A stretch of 64,000 nucleotides of DNA from Episyrphus balteatus (GCF_945859705.1 NC_079136.1:4443501-4507500); one strand, 5' to 3'; shown: positions 39,127 through 52,639, numbered from the stretch's first letter. Numbers and translations: made by a program. The notes: generated by a model not told the origin, from the letters alone.

Positions 39127-39216
39127 CCAAGGACTTTATTCATTTATTTATTTATCTACGATTATTAATCTACAGATTTGGAGATACTTATAGTACAATA
39201 TTTATCTTAATATTTA

Positions 39217-41280
39217 TTAATTTAAAGTATTACATTTATGTGTTAAAAAAGTTACCAATAAATTTTTAAAGACATTTCTGTTGAAGCTTATATCTAAGCA
39301 ATAATATGCTTCATTAAATAAATTTATACAATGACATATCGGTTCACGAAAACCATAATTAGTTCTGTGCGAAACTTCAAATAATAATGGCCTTGATCTT
39401 AATACTCTGGATGGAGCATATATATTTATTAGGGCAAGCAAATTTGAAGAATCAACAAAACTACACATAACATCTCTAACAAACATTATGCTGTACATCT
39501 CCCTTCGCGATTCAAGAGATTGTATTCCTAACAAAAGACATTTGGACCGATATGAAATATGAATATTAGAGTTAGTATTACCAAAAAATTTTCTTAATGC
39601 AAAACGTAAGAAGTTCTTCTGTACCCTTTCAATCTTATTAATATCATTTTGAGTAGTTGGATTCCATACAACGCATGCATATTCCAATGAGGGTCTAACA
39701 ATACTACAATACAATGATTTTAAAGTATAAGGATCAGTAAACTCAGAGGAATTTCTTTTCAAGAACCCCAACAATGAGTTGGTTTTCGATATTATAGAGT
39801 TAATATGTGGTTGGAAAGTGAGTTGTTCATCAAACACAACACCAAGATCTTTAACATCATGAACAATTTTGATTTGAACATTGTTTAGTGAATATGATGG
39901 AATAATATGATATAAGCAACGATTGTAGCACATAGAACAGCATTTTTCAACATTGAGTTGTAGATCATTTTGCTTAGACCATATACAAAACGAATTAAGA
40001 TCATTTTGCAAAAGCAGACGATCACTAACACTTGAAATAACAGCAAAGAATTTAATATCATCTGCAAATATGAGACATTTGCAAAATTTCAAAATATCAG
40101 GTACATCATTCACATGCAATAAGAACAAAGGGGGGCCCAAATGACTCCCTTCTGGAACTCCTGAGGTGACATGTATTTCTTTAGAGCGTATGTCATCAAC
40201 AACGACAAACTGTTTGCGACCATATAAATATGATTTCAACCAACACAGTAGTGCACCACGAATACCATAAGCCTCAAGCTTCTGCAGTAGAATTTTTAAA
40301 TTTACTCTACTGAACGCTTTTGTGAAGTCGGTGTAAATAACATGAATTTGCTTATGTCGTTCAAGAGCATTAATCGAAAAATTTGTGAACTCAACCAAAT
40401 TCGAAATAGTCGACCTTCCCTTCCAAAATCCATGCTGAAAATCACTGACATGGCCCTTTATAAGATCAACAAATAGATTCTTAACAAGACAATCCAACAT
40501 TTTTGGAATGATGGAGAGCTTTGTTATGGGTCTGTAGTTGGATATGTCATCTTTTTTGCCAGATTTAAAAATAGGAGTTATTACAGAGAATTTCCAATCA
40601 TCAAGAAAAACGCCACTGGATAAAGATTGATTAAACAAATCTGTCAAAGGAGTAGAAAGATTTTCGGCACAGTGTTTCAAAACAATGGGAAAGAAACCTA
40701 AAATATCAGGCTTATAATTGGGCTCAAGCTCACTCAATAATTTTAAAACATCATCAATATTAATTTTAAAATCGTAGCATTCAATAAATGATGGAAGTAA
40801 TTGCAAATAATTGTCATCAACCCCAACTGTGCTTGCTGAATTATAAATGCTTTGAAAGTAATCTGCAAATAAGTTGGCAATTTCAACTGGCTCAGAAGAC
40901 GACATTGTATTAAAATGCATTGTTGATGGAAACCCTACACTTTTACGCTTTGAATTAATATATTTCCAAAACTGTTTTGGATTCGTTTTCAAATTTGACT
41001 CGATTGACTGTACATAGTTGCAATAAAGGAATTTCGATAGGAATACAAATTCTTTCCTCAGACGACAAAAAAATGTATAGTCAACCAGGGAACCTGATTT
41101 TTTATACCGTTTATGAGCAAGATTTTTCGCATTTTTAAGCTTCTTAAGTCGATAATTATACCACTTAGGGCTAGAATTTAACTTTTTATGGACCAAAGGC
41201 ACAAAATTGTTTAAAGTATCGCTCAGAATGTTCCTAAATTTAATAAAGTTAGCAGATAAATTATTGTTCTGGAATTCAGA
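39217..41280 (-). pseudogene. LINE ORF2, reverse transcriptase part
   Basis: The frame is open from LNWKSEFQNNNLSANF (near 41280) through the first Met at 41202 to a stop at 39217. RT motifs in order: VITPIFKSGKKDDISNYRPI, FQHGFWKGRST, IYTDFTKAFSRVN (first catalytic Asp), TSGVPEGSHLGPPLF, and LIFADDIKFF (catalytic DD). The domain ends in the usual HINSIISKTNSLLGF and IVRPSLEYACVVWNP region. GVPEGSHLGPPLF has E and an extra P where relatives usually have GVPQGS.LGPLLF, which may reflect decay. It is separated from the endonuclease by a frame change near 41290. Confidence 0.85.
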
Positions 41281-41298
41281 TTTCCAGTTTAATGAGAA

Positions 41299-42267
41299 TT
41301 AATCATGAGAATTAATCAAATGAGAATTAATCATGTTCAAGTTATTTGAATTGAATTTACGTTCAAGTGAGTTAGAAGCATTATATAAACTGTAATTTTC
41401 ATAATTATAATTGGATATATAAAAATTTATAGCAGTATGGTGCTCAGAATTATTTAATAAAGGAATTGTTTGAGAAAGATTTACATTCAAATCATCAGAA
41501 ATAAATACTAAATCCAATAATCTATTTATAGAGTTGACAATGTTATTAATTTGATTTAGATTCAAAGAAAAAAGGTAATCAATTAACATAACTTCAATAT
41601 CTGAATTTATGGACAAAGGAACAAGTTTACATTCATCATTTTCAGACCAAATTAAGTTTGGCAAGTTAAAATCACCAATAACACATATATAATAATGATT
41701 ATATTCAGGCAAGGTGGCAATTCTGTCAATATTATCAAAATGTTTTTTGTAGACAGCTGATGTACTCCCAGGGGGGATATAACTGATGAAAAGGAGAAAC
41801 TTGATACCAGCAAAAGACACACTGATACACACTTGTTCAATATTCAATCGATTCTCATCGAACACGACATCCAGATCAACAGCTGAAGAAATTATAGAGC
41901 GTCGAACTGCAACCAATACACCACCTCCACGCTTTTTGTTAATGTCAAACCGATCAAGACGAAAAACAGAGAAGAAAGAGAGGTCAAAAAGTTCTTCCGT
42001 CAAAATATGCTCATGCAACCAGGTCTCAGTAAAAGCAAATATATCATAATTCGAAGCATCAATAGAGATAGCGAGGTCTCTTACCTTTGACGAGAAACCA
42101 CCCATATTTTGATAGTATACACTCAGATTACTTTTAGCGTAAAGAGATGCATGAATGTTAGATTTATGCACATTATCAGCTAACGATGATGTTCTAGCAG
42201 GTGTTGGAGGAGCTGATAGTAACGGTGGTGGTGGGTAAAGAGAGGGCAGAATGGTATGTTTTTGCAC
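41299..42267 (-). pseudogene. LINE ORF2, APE-type endonuclease part
   Basis: The frame contains LSVYYQNMGGFSSKV, FAFTETWLHE (catalytic Glu), RGGGVLVAVRR, FISYIPPGST and VIGDFNLPNLIWS (GDFN), the standard endonuclease motifs of non-LTR retrotransposons. A proline-rich start (PPPPLLSAPPTP) precedes the domain. The frame ends at TAA in a short repeated stretch (attaattctcat occurs three times at 41287-41333) instead of continuing into RT. Confidence 0.85.
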
Positions 42268-42344
42268 TACATTTGCTGATGATGATGGTTTGGGCGGTGT
42301 AGGATAAACTGAAGGCGATGAGGGGGGTGAGGTAAGCGTAGGTG

Positions 42345-43319
42345 TTATACAGGGACGTGGTTTGTTTTGGATCTCACGAAGTTTTTTGGACGATTAATAA
42401 AGTTTGATACATAAACATTCGATGGCCAGTTATTAGCATTTAGGGCTAGTTCAAGTCTATTAGCAGGAATTCCAACCTTAAAAGTAACATACGCTAAAGT
42501 GGAAATATCTACATCACTTTTTACTAATTTAAAGCACTTAACCTCATTTTCGTTAATGTTTAGTTTTGTAGCAATGTATTTTATTAATGCATTTTCAGTG
42601 GTTGAAATTTCAAATTTTGACAAATACAACCATTTAGTGGGTGTAACTACACTTATATCATTATGTGGGTCATCAACACCCACAGTAAAAACTCTATTAT
42701 TTCTTTTACGTGTGTTTTGATTTTTTTGTACAGTATTCAGATCTTTGTTTACATCATGGAATTGCTCTGGGTTAATAGCATCCACATTCGATGTTAGGGT
42801 TATGGGCAGGGAAGGGGCAGAATTCTTTAACACTGCACTATCATCACCATGTTTTGCTACGGTTGTATGAGTCAAATTAGGTGCACTGTTGGTGGAGCAA
42901 GCACTTTGACATTTAGAGAGCTGTTCTTTCTCTTTTTCCTCAATTCCGTTACTACGCACTGAATTTAAGAGAGCATTCACGTTAGAATTAAGAGAATCGA
43001 AGTCAGATTTTACATTAGAGAGATTTTTAATTATTGATAATGCGCTCATCATGTCAGCAGAAAATTGTGGGTGTGTTAAATAACTATGTAATGATTGCAC
43101 AGTTTTAACAAGCTCATTAACCTTACACACAAAACCAAGAACTGGTACACTTGCACATGCATTACATTTCCAGAAAAAATTTGTGGTTGATTTTAAGAAT
43201 TTTAATGAAGTTTCAGATGAAACCGCACATTTTCCGTGAAATTTCATACCACAAATGCCACCACATAAAACAACATCGACATTTAGATCTAAGTTGCACT
43301 TTGCACAAGTTTCAGTCAT
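42345..43319 (-). CDS. LINE ORF1 protein with PHD-type finger (324 aa)
   Basis: Residues 1-55 form a Cys/His cluster (CAKCNLDLN, CGGICGMKFHGKCAV, FFWKCNAC) of PHD type. A helical, partly coiled-coil stretch follows (about 65-130), then a linker. The C-terminal part (KWLYLSKFEISTTENALIKY, KCFKLVKS) resembles the RRM-like domain of LINE ORF1 proteins. The role is RNA/DNA binding in the retrotransposition particle. The frame is intact, unlike ORF2. Confidence 0.8.
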   Translation of the reverse strand: MTETCAKCNLDLNVDVVLCGGICGMKFHGKCAVSSETSLKFLKSTTNFFWKCNACASVPVLGFVCKVNELVKTVQSLHSYLTHPQFSADMMSALSIIKNLSNVKSDFDSLNSNVNALLNSVRSNGIEEKEKEQLSKCQSACSTNSAPNLTHTTVAKHGDDSAVLKNSAPSLPITLTSNVDAINPEQFHDVNKDLNTVQKNQNTRKRNNRVFTVGVDDPHNDISVVTPTKWLYLSKFEISTTENALIKYIATKLNINENEVKCFKLVKSDVDISTLAYVTFKVGIPANRLELALNANNWPSNVYVSNFINRPKNFVRSKTNHVPV

Positions 43320-43370
43320 TTTTATTTTTTATTTTTAAATCAAACAACTAATATCGAGAGAGACACAAGG

Positions 43371-46024
43371 GGACACGTCCGCACAGCTCGAAGTTCGATA
43401 TGTATCTTCAAAGACTTGACTTGTGTGTGGTTGTGATTGATGTGCGTTTTGGGTTATTGAGAACTTATGCATTCATATAAGCTCCTATAAACGTTAACCT
43501 ATTGAGTGTATTTTGAAAATGATGCAACAAAGCAATTATTTCGATGATTCCATGCGACAGCTCACCACATTGTACGAATGTGGTTGGGAAATGCTGGTGC
43601 GGTGCGTGTTGTTGGAGGAGACCTCAATAGGCTTCAAATCTGACATGCATATTCTGTTTAAACTTGGTGTGCTTGTCATTAGGTCAATGAGGCTTTCATT
43701 GTCTTAAATTGTAATATATGCTCGCAACTTGAGCTTTAGTCTTTTGTAATTTCCAGCAGAGGAAGGCAGATGTAGTCATGCATAATGCTTAAAAGCCAGC
43801 TAGCAATATAATGCATCTTTGCAAGGGGATTGTTGTTAATATGAGTGTCTCTGTCTGTGTGTAACAATATGTGCATATGGGTTGCACTTAAGTGATGTGA
43901 TGCTGAAAAGTTAATAAGGTGAGACATGAATACTCTCACATTGGTGCTGACATTGCTTACACTTAGAAAAAATAAAGTTCTTCTTGCATGGTTGGGTTTT
44001 CAAGTTCTTGGTGTTTAAAGGCTTAAGGTTTTTGGTGTTGTGTTTAATTGCTTTTTAACCGAAATGATGATGGGTTAAGTTTAGAGAAATATGTGTTGGT
44101 GGTGTACCACTGCAAATTAGGAGATTTGTTCTAATTCTGGTGTGGTTAATTTTCTACACTAATTGCATTTAACTACACTATGTAGCCAATGAAACGTCTA
44201 TAATTGTCAACCACAATGCTTCAACGAGTTCAAAATGGAATTTTGTTGTTAACTTAGACACATCGATCCAAAATTAAACACAAATCTCTAATTAGCAGAT
44301 AGAAGCTAACAAATAAGGTCTTAAAGAATCTTCATAAGTTTAAGGTCTATCATTTTCGTGATAAAATTGAAATACACCCAATTTGGACCCAATTAATCTG
44401 CATAGATAAATTCCAGTTAAAAATAAAAGGATATGAGAGTCATCTGCAATGTTATAAGCGAAGTGATGGAAAGGGTGTAGTCGGGGCCGGAATATACCTC
44501 AAAGCAATCTTGATCAGCTGAAATCAACAAGTAAAAGAAGAGTTGAAGAATATTTTACAACAAGACGTTACAAATTTAACTCGTGCAATGAATAGACAAC
44601 TCCAAGTTGTCATTTGCGCTAAAAGAGGTAGTACCAAGCATTGAATAAAATAATTGGAAATTACTGTCAATTTGTTCTACTTTTTTTTCTTTTTTATTCT
44701 GAAAATAAGAACAAAAAAAATAGTAATAGGTATACATTAGGGTGTGTCACTTTTGTATGGCCGAAAAAAAGTACCCTAATTTTGCAATGTAATAGTGGTC
44801 AAAGGATTAGGGTCTAAGGTTTAATAATATGTAAAAATTATAATATCGTTCGTCTTTGGCTCGCTCAAATCGGTTGAAGTTGTTATTAAAAAAATGGTTT
44901 TATATGAAAAAATGATTTTTTTCTTCGAGTACTATTTCACAGCTTCTTTACTAAGTGTTCAATTTCAACAAATATAAGCTTAAAAGTTTTTTCTTATAAA
45001 GATATATATTTAAAAATTTGTTTTTGTATTTAAACGGCGCAGTAAAAAAAAAACATATTTAAAAAATCTCTAAAAATTCAAATTTCTTCGATTTCTTCCT
45101 AGATTTTGATCGAGCCAAAGATATGAATTAAAATGAAAATTGTAAACGCAGAATTTATTTTTGATAAGTAATGCAACTTTTAAAAGCTATTACATTTGAA
45201 AATTCCATACTTTAGCATTTTGACACACCCTAGTATACATATATGCTTTCAGAGCTTGAGTTGTTAAATTTCGTTTATGTTTTCTTTGGATGATAGTATA
45301 TTGCTGCTGTTTAGCATTTTTTCGACTTGATATGAAATAAACAAACACACAAAAATACGAACTAGATTTTGAAAGCATTAACAATAAAATACAGGGGTAT
45401 TACTACAAAAGTAAATAGGAGGTAATTTTGGGTAAGAGTGTGGAATAACTGCCCAAATCTCTTAAGGGGTTATATCTAGTTGTAAGTGCAAAAAAAACCT
45501 TCTTTTTTGTGGATTTTTTGTGAAAAGGCATTTAATTATATAAACATAAAGAATACATATCCATATAGCAAATTTAATGTATTAAAAGAATTCGCTGTGT
45601 ATTTAAAAAAATATTGGGTTCCGTTATTTTTGTAGTAGATCTCCTAGGGGACCTCCAAAAAAAAGGTCTCTGGCGGTGAGCAAAATTTCTCCGAAACGGC
45701 TGGAGTAATCGGCTTGAAATTTTAACACAATTTTTTTTAGATACTTTTGTCAGGTAATGAACGAAGGAAAAAGGTTTTTGGCAATAATTTAAGGCCACTT
45801 TAAAGTGTAAATTTTCGTGGAAAACAATGTTTTTTTTCTTTGGAAAGCCGCCATTTTTTCAAAAATTAAAATTTTGCCTATTCCTTCGTTCATTACCTGC
45901 ATTCGTCTATCCTGAAAATGAATCTTTTGGTTTTTTTAAATTTTAAGTGACTTGGATCAGAGATAATACATTTCCAAAATTATAATAAAGCTTTCAAATT
46001 TTCAACTCTAACGTTTGTTTCTTA
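43371..46024. other. No gene recognised; small inverted repeat near 45751-45899
   Basis: Mostly unique-looking AT-rich DNA. 'caggtaatgaacgaagga' (near 45751) is repeated inverted at about 45882-45899. A phrase near 44470 (DGKGVVGAGIYLK) hints at a LINE RNase H remnant but is too short to call. Confidence 0.45.
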
Positions 46025-46253
46025 GAGCGGAATTCAGAGTCATCACTCAAGTAAAAATTTTACTCAAGTGAACATTTTGCTCTTGCGTTTGGCCCACTTA
46101 CGTTAAGAAAACCTAAGGGTTTCTTTAATTTTAGCTTGTGAATACCAACTGAGGAAATTTTGAAGTAAATGCTTGAGCAAACACTCAGAAAACTCATTTC
46201 AGACTTGTGCTTGAGAAAAAATTTTACTTGAGTGACGACTCTGAATTTCGCCC
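46025..46253. mobile_element. 229-bp MITE, TTA TSD
   Basis: Ends GAGCGGAATTCAGAGTC / GACTCTGAATTTCGCCC with further pairing of the CACTCAAGTAAAA blocks. TTA flanks at 46022-46024 and 46254-46256. There is no coding content. Confidence 0.85.
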
Positions 46254-46359
46254 TTAATGTTAACTTACATTTCTGTCAGAATATTGTACATTATGTAGGT
46301 ATAAATAAATTGTAATACATAATAAATTATATACATTTCTTATATTTTTTTTTGATTAA

Positions 46360-46785
46360 GGGCCAATTTTTCAATAGTCAGTTAAACAGTCAGTTAGTAC
46401 TTATTCCTAAGGATAGAGAAAAAATCAATTTTTCAACAGGCAGATATAGCTTATTCCTAAGAATAAATCTATCTGCTTCTTTCAGAGACGAATAAAATTA
46501 TTCTAAGGAATAATCTCAATAAAAATATTGTGTCAGTTGTCAAAGCTGTTTTGAAAGAATTTTGAAAAAAATACAGTGGAAAACAAGAAAACAAAAACAA
46601 TCATGTATAAAAATGACGTTTAATTTTAAATATTTTTTAATTTGACAATTTTTTTTTGTTATTCTGTAGAATAAATTATTCTTGATTGAAAAATTCAATG
46701 TTTTTATCTGATTGTTTATGAGCCTAACAACTTTATTCGTCAAACAGTTAACTGACTGTTTATTAGAAGATTGAAAAATTGGCTC
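46360..46785. mobile_element. 426-bp MITE (family D), TAA TSD
   Basis: Ends GGGCCAATTTTTCAATAG / GATTGAAAAATTGGCTC, flanked by TAA at 46357-46359 and 46786-46788. Subterminal CAGTTAAACAGTCAGTTA-type motifs recur at both ends. It matches the composite at 32603-33324 closely along its length. Confidence 0.9.
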
Positions 46786-46788
46786 TAA

Positions 46789-49008
46789 AAATAATAAATT
46801 TTCTTCAAATAATTTTTTTCTGTATCTTAGTTATGTAACTATATGCAGCTTTAAAATAGTATCATAATATTATTGAAAAATTAAATGTTTTGCTCATAAT
46901 TAAAGTGGTTCAATCCATGCAATTCCATTTTAAGATAACAAGTTTTTAACCTAAGTAAATAACACTGGTCTGCAAGGAAATCCTCCTTTTAAAAAAACTA
47001 TACTTTTCTAAAGGATTTTTGTATGCTGATTCCGAATCCGAAGCCAGAATTGGCCAAGCACATCAAGTTTTTTTTAGATATTCCCGTTAAGAAATCTCAA
47101 AAACCCATTTTTTTGCTGTTTTCGAAGAAATATTTTGGCATAATGTAATCTTTTTCAATTAAATTTGATAGGGTTTATGAAAGAAATCTCTTCTCTTTTC
47201 TTCTCCGAGATATCTTAATTTAAGTAAGTTTAGTAGATTTGTCATCTTTCTTCCTAGAACAAAAGTATACTTCTCAATGCTGATTTTAAATACGAACTCG
47301 AAAAATTTCGGTCAGCTCTGGTTTTTGAGATATAGTAGTTTTTTTTTTAGATTTTCTAAAAAAAAAACTTGATTTTGTGATCATTTAATGCGAATATCTC
47401 AAAATCCTGACGTGATAGATTTTTTTTACTTCGGATTCTAAATCAGCACATCAAAAACTATAAGAAAAGTATACTTTTGTTTCTAGGAGAAACAAATCTG
47501 AAGGTTTACAAGACAGTTTATCGAATGGTTTATTACAAATAAGATATTTCTAAATACAAAAATAGTATCAAATATTACAAAACACGTACAAATTATGTTT
47601 AATGAATTTTATTACGGTTTTCTTTACATATTTGACTTTTTAAACATAATGAGCGTTGATATTTTACATTTTCCTTAATTAAGGTGTTTTTTTTTCATGT
47701 GGGATTTACTAAAAACTGCAGGATTTCGATATTTTTGCTGTTTTTGTCAATTAGTATCTTAAAATGTGTTTAAACTTGTCTTAATAAATGCAAATTTGGT
47801 GTCATATGACAGATCATGTTATGAGAAATAAGTTTCTCCAAATTTGAGCTTAATATGAATAATAGTTTTATTTTTGTACAAGGTCAAGCGAATCTAAAAG
47901 GGTTATTTTCTACAATCTACTCATATTTTAAAAAAATCATTAAAAAAAAAAATGGTACGTGCTAGAATTTTTCTGAAACCAAATTTAGATTCAGGAAAGT
48001 CAAATTTTTCATAGTTTCAAAAAATTTTTTGAAGGAGAAAAAAAGATAAATTTTGCAGACCAGTGTAATTAAACTTCTTTTAAGTAAAATTGAAAGTAAA
48101 ACTGAACAAAATATGAGTTTTTTTTTACAAAAAAAAAACTGAGTTTTCTGGAAAAAACTATGATTTAATTTTAAAGTAATTAGTATTGGACTATCTTCTA
48201 CAAACTGTAATTCTACTATATTTTAACTATAATTGTAGAAATAAAACCAAAAAGAACCAAATATATGATGGAGCTTATCTTGATTTCTGGCTCAGTTTTA
48301 TTATTTACGATTAAGTCACTGTGGCGTATGCGTAACACTTTTTTCTAGAGTAAAACTAAAAACTTTAAGAGCTAACAAACAGAAAATAAAACTGAGACTA
48401 GAAAGAATTAAATATAGATATTTTTTTGACTCATAAGTGAGCGAGTTCAGATGTGGTCGGATCCAATTTTTATATAAATCTTAGAACAAACATGAAATTT
48501 TTATAAGATCTAGAAAGCATACATATATGTATCCGCAAATGTAATGTGTCACGATTGAAAAGGTCAAACATGTTTGTCTTGACTTAAAGTCAACTTTTTT
48601 CAAGATTTTATAATTTTGTACCTCGACTTCCTTATGTTTACCTGCGATATTACGATATGAATAATTTAGTATATTACTGATATAAGTCTATACCTACTAC
48701 AATATAATATCTACTAAAATATACTCGTATGTAACAAATGTGCATTAAAAATAAAGAAAAAAAAACAAAACATATTCGAGTTACTTGCGGTGCAGATTCG
48801 CAGAAAATTTACTTCATAGCTAGTAGCAAGCATTATAAGGAAGTTTCACAGCTGAAACGGACCAAGTAAAAAAAATCCAAATCTAGTGCCAAAATCTGCG
48901 CAAGGTTTGACTCTACTAAGGTCTTTCATTAATTTGATCCAATAGTATTACGATTCAAATTGTCATTTCTTCAAAAAAAAAATATTCACCATACGATTCA
49001 ATGGAAAC
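46789..49008. other. No gene recognised
   Basis: AT-rich DNA with poly-T/poly-A runs. I see no repeat with defined ends and no coding frame. Confidence 0.5.
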
Positions 49009-50170
49009 TAGGGCTGTAAAAGTAACGACAAAATTAGTACCCGCATCAATAATATCGTTACTCGTTACTTTCGTATGCTATTTTTACGTATTTTTCGTAT
49101 ATTTCGTATGTTTCGTTTCTTTCATTACTTTCACATGCTTCGTATGTTTCGTACATTTCGTATATTTCATGTATTTGATACGTTTCGTATGTTTGGTATT
49201 TTAAATATGTTTCGTACGTTTTGGTACCTATAAGAGTGTAAAATTTTTTTTTTTTTTGAAAAAAAAAAACCAAACACAATTTGTATAATCTAAGCTACAT
49301 TTTAAAGCCATAAACATTAATTTTAGTTGTGGCGTTCTCAGGTCATAAGAGTTTGAAGGTAGTATACTGATTTTTTTCGATTTTTTTTTAATCAAACGTG
49401 GAAACTTGTTTGAATGTTTTCCTAATTTTTCGACAAAACTTTGGTAATTGTATGTTTATATTCGTTCAGTAATCTTATCACAATTCTTTAGAGACCTCTA
49501 TTTCAAAAGTACATCGCGCATATCTCGGAATATTAACACTTTAATACAACACCATGTCGAACAATTTTTCATTTTTTTTTTCTATTGAGAGTGATTTTCA
49601 AACCTCGTTTTCTCTGCTTTTTTTAAGTTGAAAATTTTGCACTGAAAATAAACAAATTTTTTGAAAAAAACCAAAAAACTTTTGTAAATTCTTAAGTTAC
49701 ATTTCAAGACCATTAACAAAAAGGTCATAAACACATTGGTTGCGGCATAGGTATATTTCGGCCACATAGAGAAAACGCTAAAACGTCTCTTTTAATATTT
49801 CTGTATAAATTATTTATCGATAACACAACGATACCTTCTCACTACTGTTTTATCGAGTCAAAAGTAAGCTCCAGATAATTATCTGGAGTTAGCATTCCGA
49901 TTACGGTAACGATATCGATACGAGATGCTAAATGCGACAAATTGAGTGTATCACTTCGTTTCGTATCTCATATATCGGATGATTTAGTATTTAGAAATTG
50001 GAATGGGTTCGTAACTCGTATGTTTCGTATCTCGTTTGTTTCGTTACTTCAGTACCCAGTAACGAAACATACGAGTAACGATACTGTTTAGAAAGTAACG
50101 TTTCGTTACTCGTTACTGAAGCAAATACCCGCATTTTAGTAACGAATACATACGATTTGCTACAGCTCTA
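49009..50170. mobile_element. 1.2-kb hAT-type element with TTCGTA-rich arms
   Basis: Ends TAGGGCTGTA / TACAGCTCTA are flanked by an exact 8-bp duplication ATGGAAAC (49001-49008, 50171-50178). Subterminal regions contain many GTTACTCGTTAC and TTTCGTATG motifs in both orientations. There is no transposase. The open frames at 49001-49279 are products of this simple sequence. Confidence 0.85.
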
Positions 50171-50178
50171 ATGGAAAC

Positions 50179-52639
50179 GTATAACTCGTTATATCTCCGA
50201 AGTCACTTTTTGGGACTTGGTTCGCTTCAGCTCTTAGCCCTCCATAAAATGTACGAGTATGTTTGTTTAGATTTCTGTGAATATTTTTTAAATAAATAAT
50301 TTCTGTCTATTTTTATTTTATTATTTTATTTTGGACTCTTTGCCCAATTTTTTCTTAAAAAATAACCTCTTTTTTCTGCAGTGTATGCAATTCTTTGCCT
50401 GCATCAACCATTATACACAACAACGATAATGTTGGTTGTATTCTTCGAAATTAATAACAAAAATCTGCGTGCACTTAATATTAATTAAAGAAGCTTATAC
50501 ATATGAAATTCCTTTTCATCATTGTATACATCAACAAATAGCATAAAAGCATATAATATTTAAAATTGAAATTTGTTTTTAGTCGAAAAGTACCTACTCA
50601 CACAGTCCCTTAGTGAATGTGTACACTGTACTTGCAAATGAATAAATTTTAACAAAAATAAACTATCTTTCAAGGTATTCTCAAATTCTCAGAAATAGAA
50701 ATAGTATTTGCAAGGATACGTCTACCGTGTGTCGTCTTTTTCTTTCCAAAACCAAAGTTAACATTAAAAGTTTACATTAAAATGCACTTTGACTTTGTAA
50801 CCATACCTAAATTGGCTAAAAAGAAATACTAAAAAGCTATAATTTCTTTGAACCAACTAATGACTGATGATAGAAGAACTTGTCAAACCCAAAAAAAAAA
50901 ACTTCAAACATTCCTCTTGAATAACCCTTCTGTAATTCGCTTTAAATTCTTTGAATATTTTTTACTCCTTTGCGAAAGTTAAGGTCGAATCTAGTTATTT
51001 CGCTCAAACTGAAATCAATTTGATGAAAGCCTGATTTAACAGAGAAAGAAAGAGCAAAAAAACTTTTTTCAAACACCAAAAGTTTCCCATTAGTTATAAA
51101 CCAAAAAAAAAAGAAACAAAGCAAAAGTCTACAAACCCTAATTTTAATTAAGCCTTTTGCAAAGCTAAAAGAGTACACCTATAACTCTTGGTCCTTTATT
51201 CCTATCAACCTATCTCAATTTCTTTATAGGTACACCTTTTTGGTAGAGGTACTCCAAAGTCTTATATATGTATGAGAACATTATAAGCTATTACACTCAT
51301 AAAAGGTAGATTTTAATGACAACGACAATTTATGAGGAGAGACTTGAAAATCCCCACAACTTTAGACATAAGACAAGGCAAAGGCAAGGTAACAAATAAT
51401 CGTTTTTGTTAGAATGTGAATATTTTAAGTAGGAAATAATCAAGAGGATCACAACCCCAATTAGGATTATGCCCACCTACAACTGTCGTCGGTAAGAAGA
51501 GGCTCTGTGTTGCTATAAATTGTCGCAATAACCCACTCCACTATAATAGTCAATCTTTCTAAACACGTATTAATTATCATTTTAATAAAACTTTCCGCGA
51601 CAAAACCTTCTACACACACACATAGTAACCCACCATCGTCAGTCGTCGCCGGTCTTTTTGGTCCTCTCCAGCCGGTCTAAACCCAACAAGTTTAGAGGTG
51701 AATCGCAAGCAAGTCAAGCGTTTATTTTCATAAAGGGACTTTGCCAAGCATCATTTAAATGCCAACAACAGTAAAAGAAGATGAAGAAAAAAAAATTACA
51801 AAAATACAAAAAAAAAAAACTACGATGAGTTCCCGAAGAAAAGTTTAACGACTTTGAAAGCACAGGACCGTAAATATTAGCAGTGTTAACTTTCTTTCTT
51901 CTGGTTCTTTTCTTAATTAAAATTCTGTACATATCCAGGACGAACTTCCTCTCGATTTCGTGTGTCCCCTTCACTCTTTGGTTATATGCACAAGGCAAGA
52001 CACAGGGGAATGTCTTTCTTCCAACTTTTAATTAACCGGCCGACACCTATTTTACAAAAAAAGAATTATTATCGTCCTGGGTAAGCTTCTGCTGATGCCT
52101 GTGTGTACCTCTCTTTCTACCTACTTTATAGCAAATGAGCTCAAGAAAAGTGTGTCCTGGTGGATCCTGTTGCTTTGCATTTGATTTTAATTTCTTTATA
52201 CTAAAACAAACCTTACCCGTGATGCTTCAAAAAAGTCATTCACAAGAGAGTGCAGAGGGATTATCGTCCCTATAGAAAGAGAGAGAGAGAAATGACTTTG
52301 ACACATCTTGGATATCCAAAAATTCTTAAATTTAGGGCAAGTTTTCATCATCCTTCAAATTTAATATTAAAAGAACTAAATACACAAGACAAAACCAAAG
52401 CCCTTTCGCGATGAAACAAAGGATGTTTGGACGGAAGAAGGTTAAATTAAATTCGAGTACAAAATTAATAAATGGCCATTTTAATGGCGGACCAAGTAGA
52501 GTAAGAGAGAGAGAGAGAGACTTGAATTTCTGATTAAGAGATGGGTCGCAAGTGGCCACTGGTATTGTCATTGCTGTCGAATGATGCTATTCAATTATCT
52601 ACTAATTGACATCGGTATCATTACCGAAACTGAAACTGA
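50179..52639. other. No gene recognised
   Basis: Unique-looking AT-rich DNA with short GA runs (52278-52292, 52504-52521). No coding frame or element with ends was found. Confidence 0.5.

Larger units (their letters stand above)
39127..43370 (-). mobile_element. Non-LTR retrotransposon (CR1/jockey-like), nearly full length
   Basis: Minus-strand order: 5' UTR, ORF1 (43319-42345), ORF2 endonuclease part (42267-41299), ORF2 reverse transcriptase part (about 41280-39217), and a short 3' UTR ending in repeats of AAATAAATG-like sequence at about 39150-39127. ORF2 is interrupted by one frame change. No RNase H domain was seen after RT. The PHD-type finger in ORF1 and the APE-type endonuclease point to the CR1/jockey group; the exact clade is not determined. 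Confidence 0.85.

Noticed and set aside
44460..44640. Possible LINE RNase H remnant (GVVGAGIYLK)
   Set aside because: Only about ten residues resemble the motif; too short and surrounded by stops.
49001..49279. Phe/Val/Tyr-rich ORFs on both strands
   Set aside because: They come from TTTCGTATG simple sequence in the arm of the hAT-type element.
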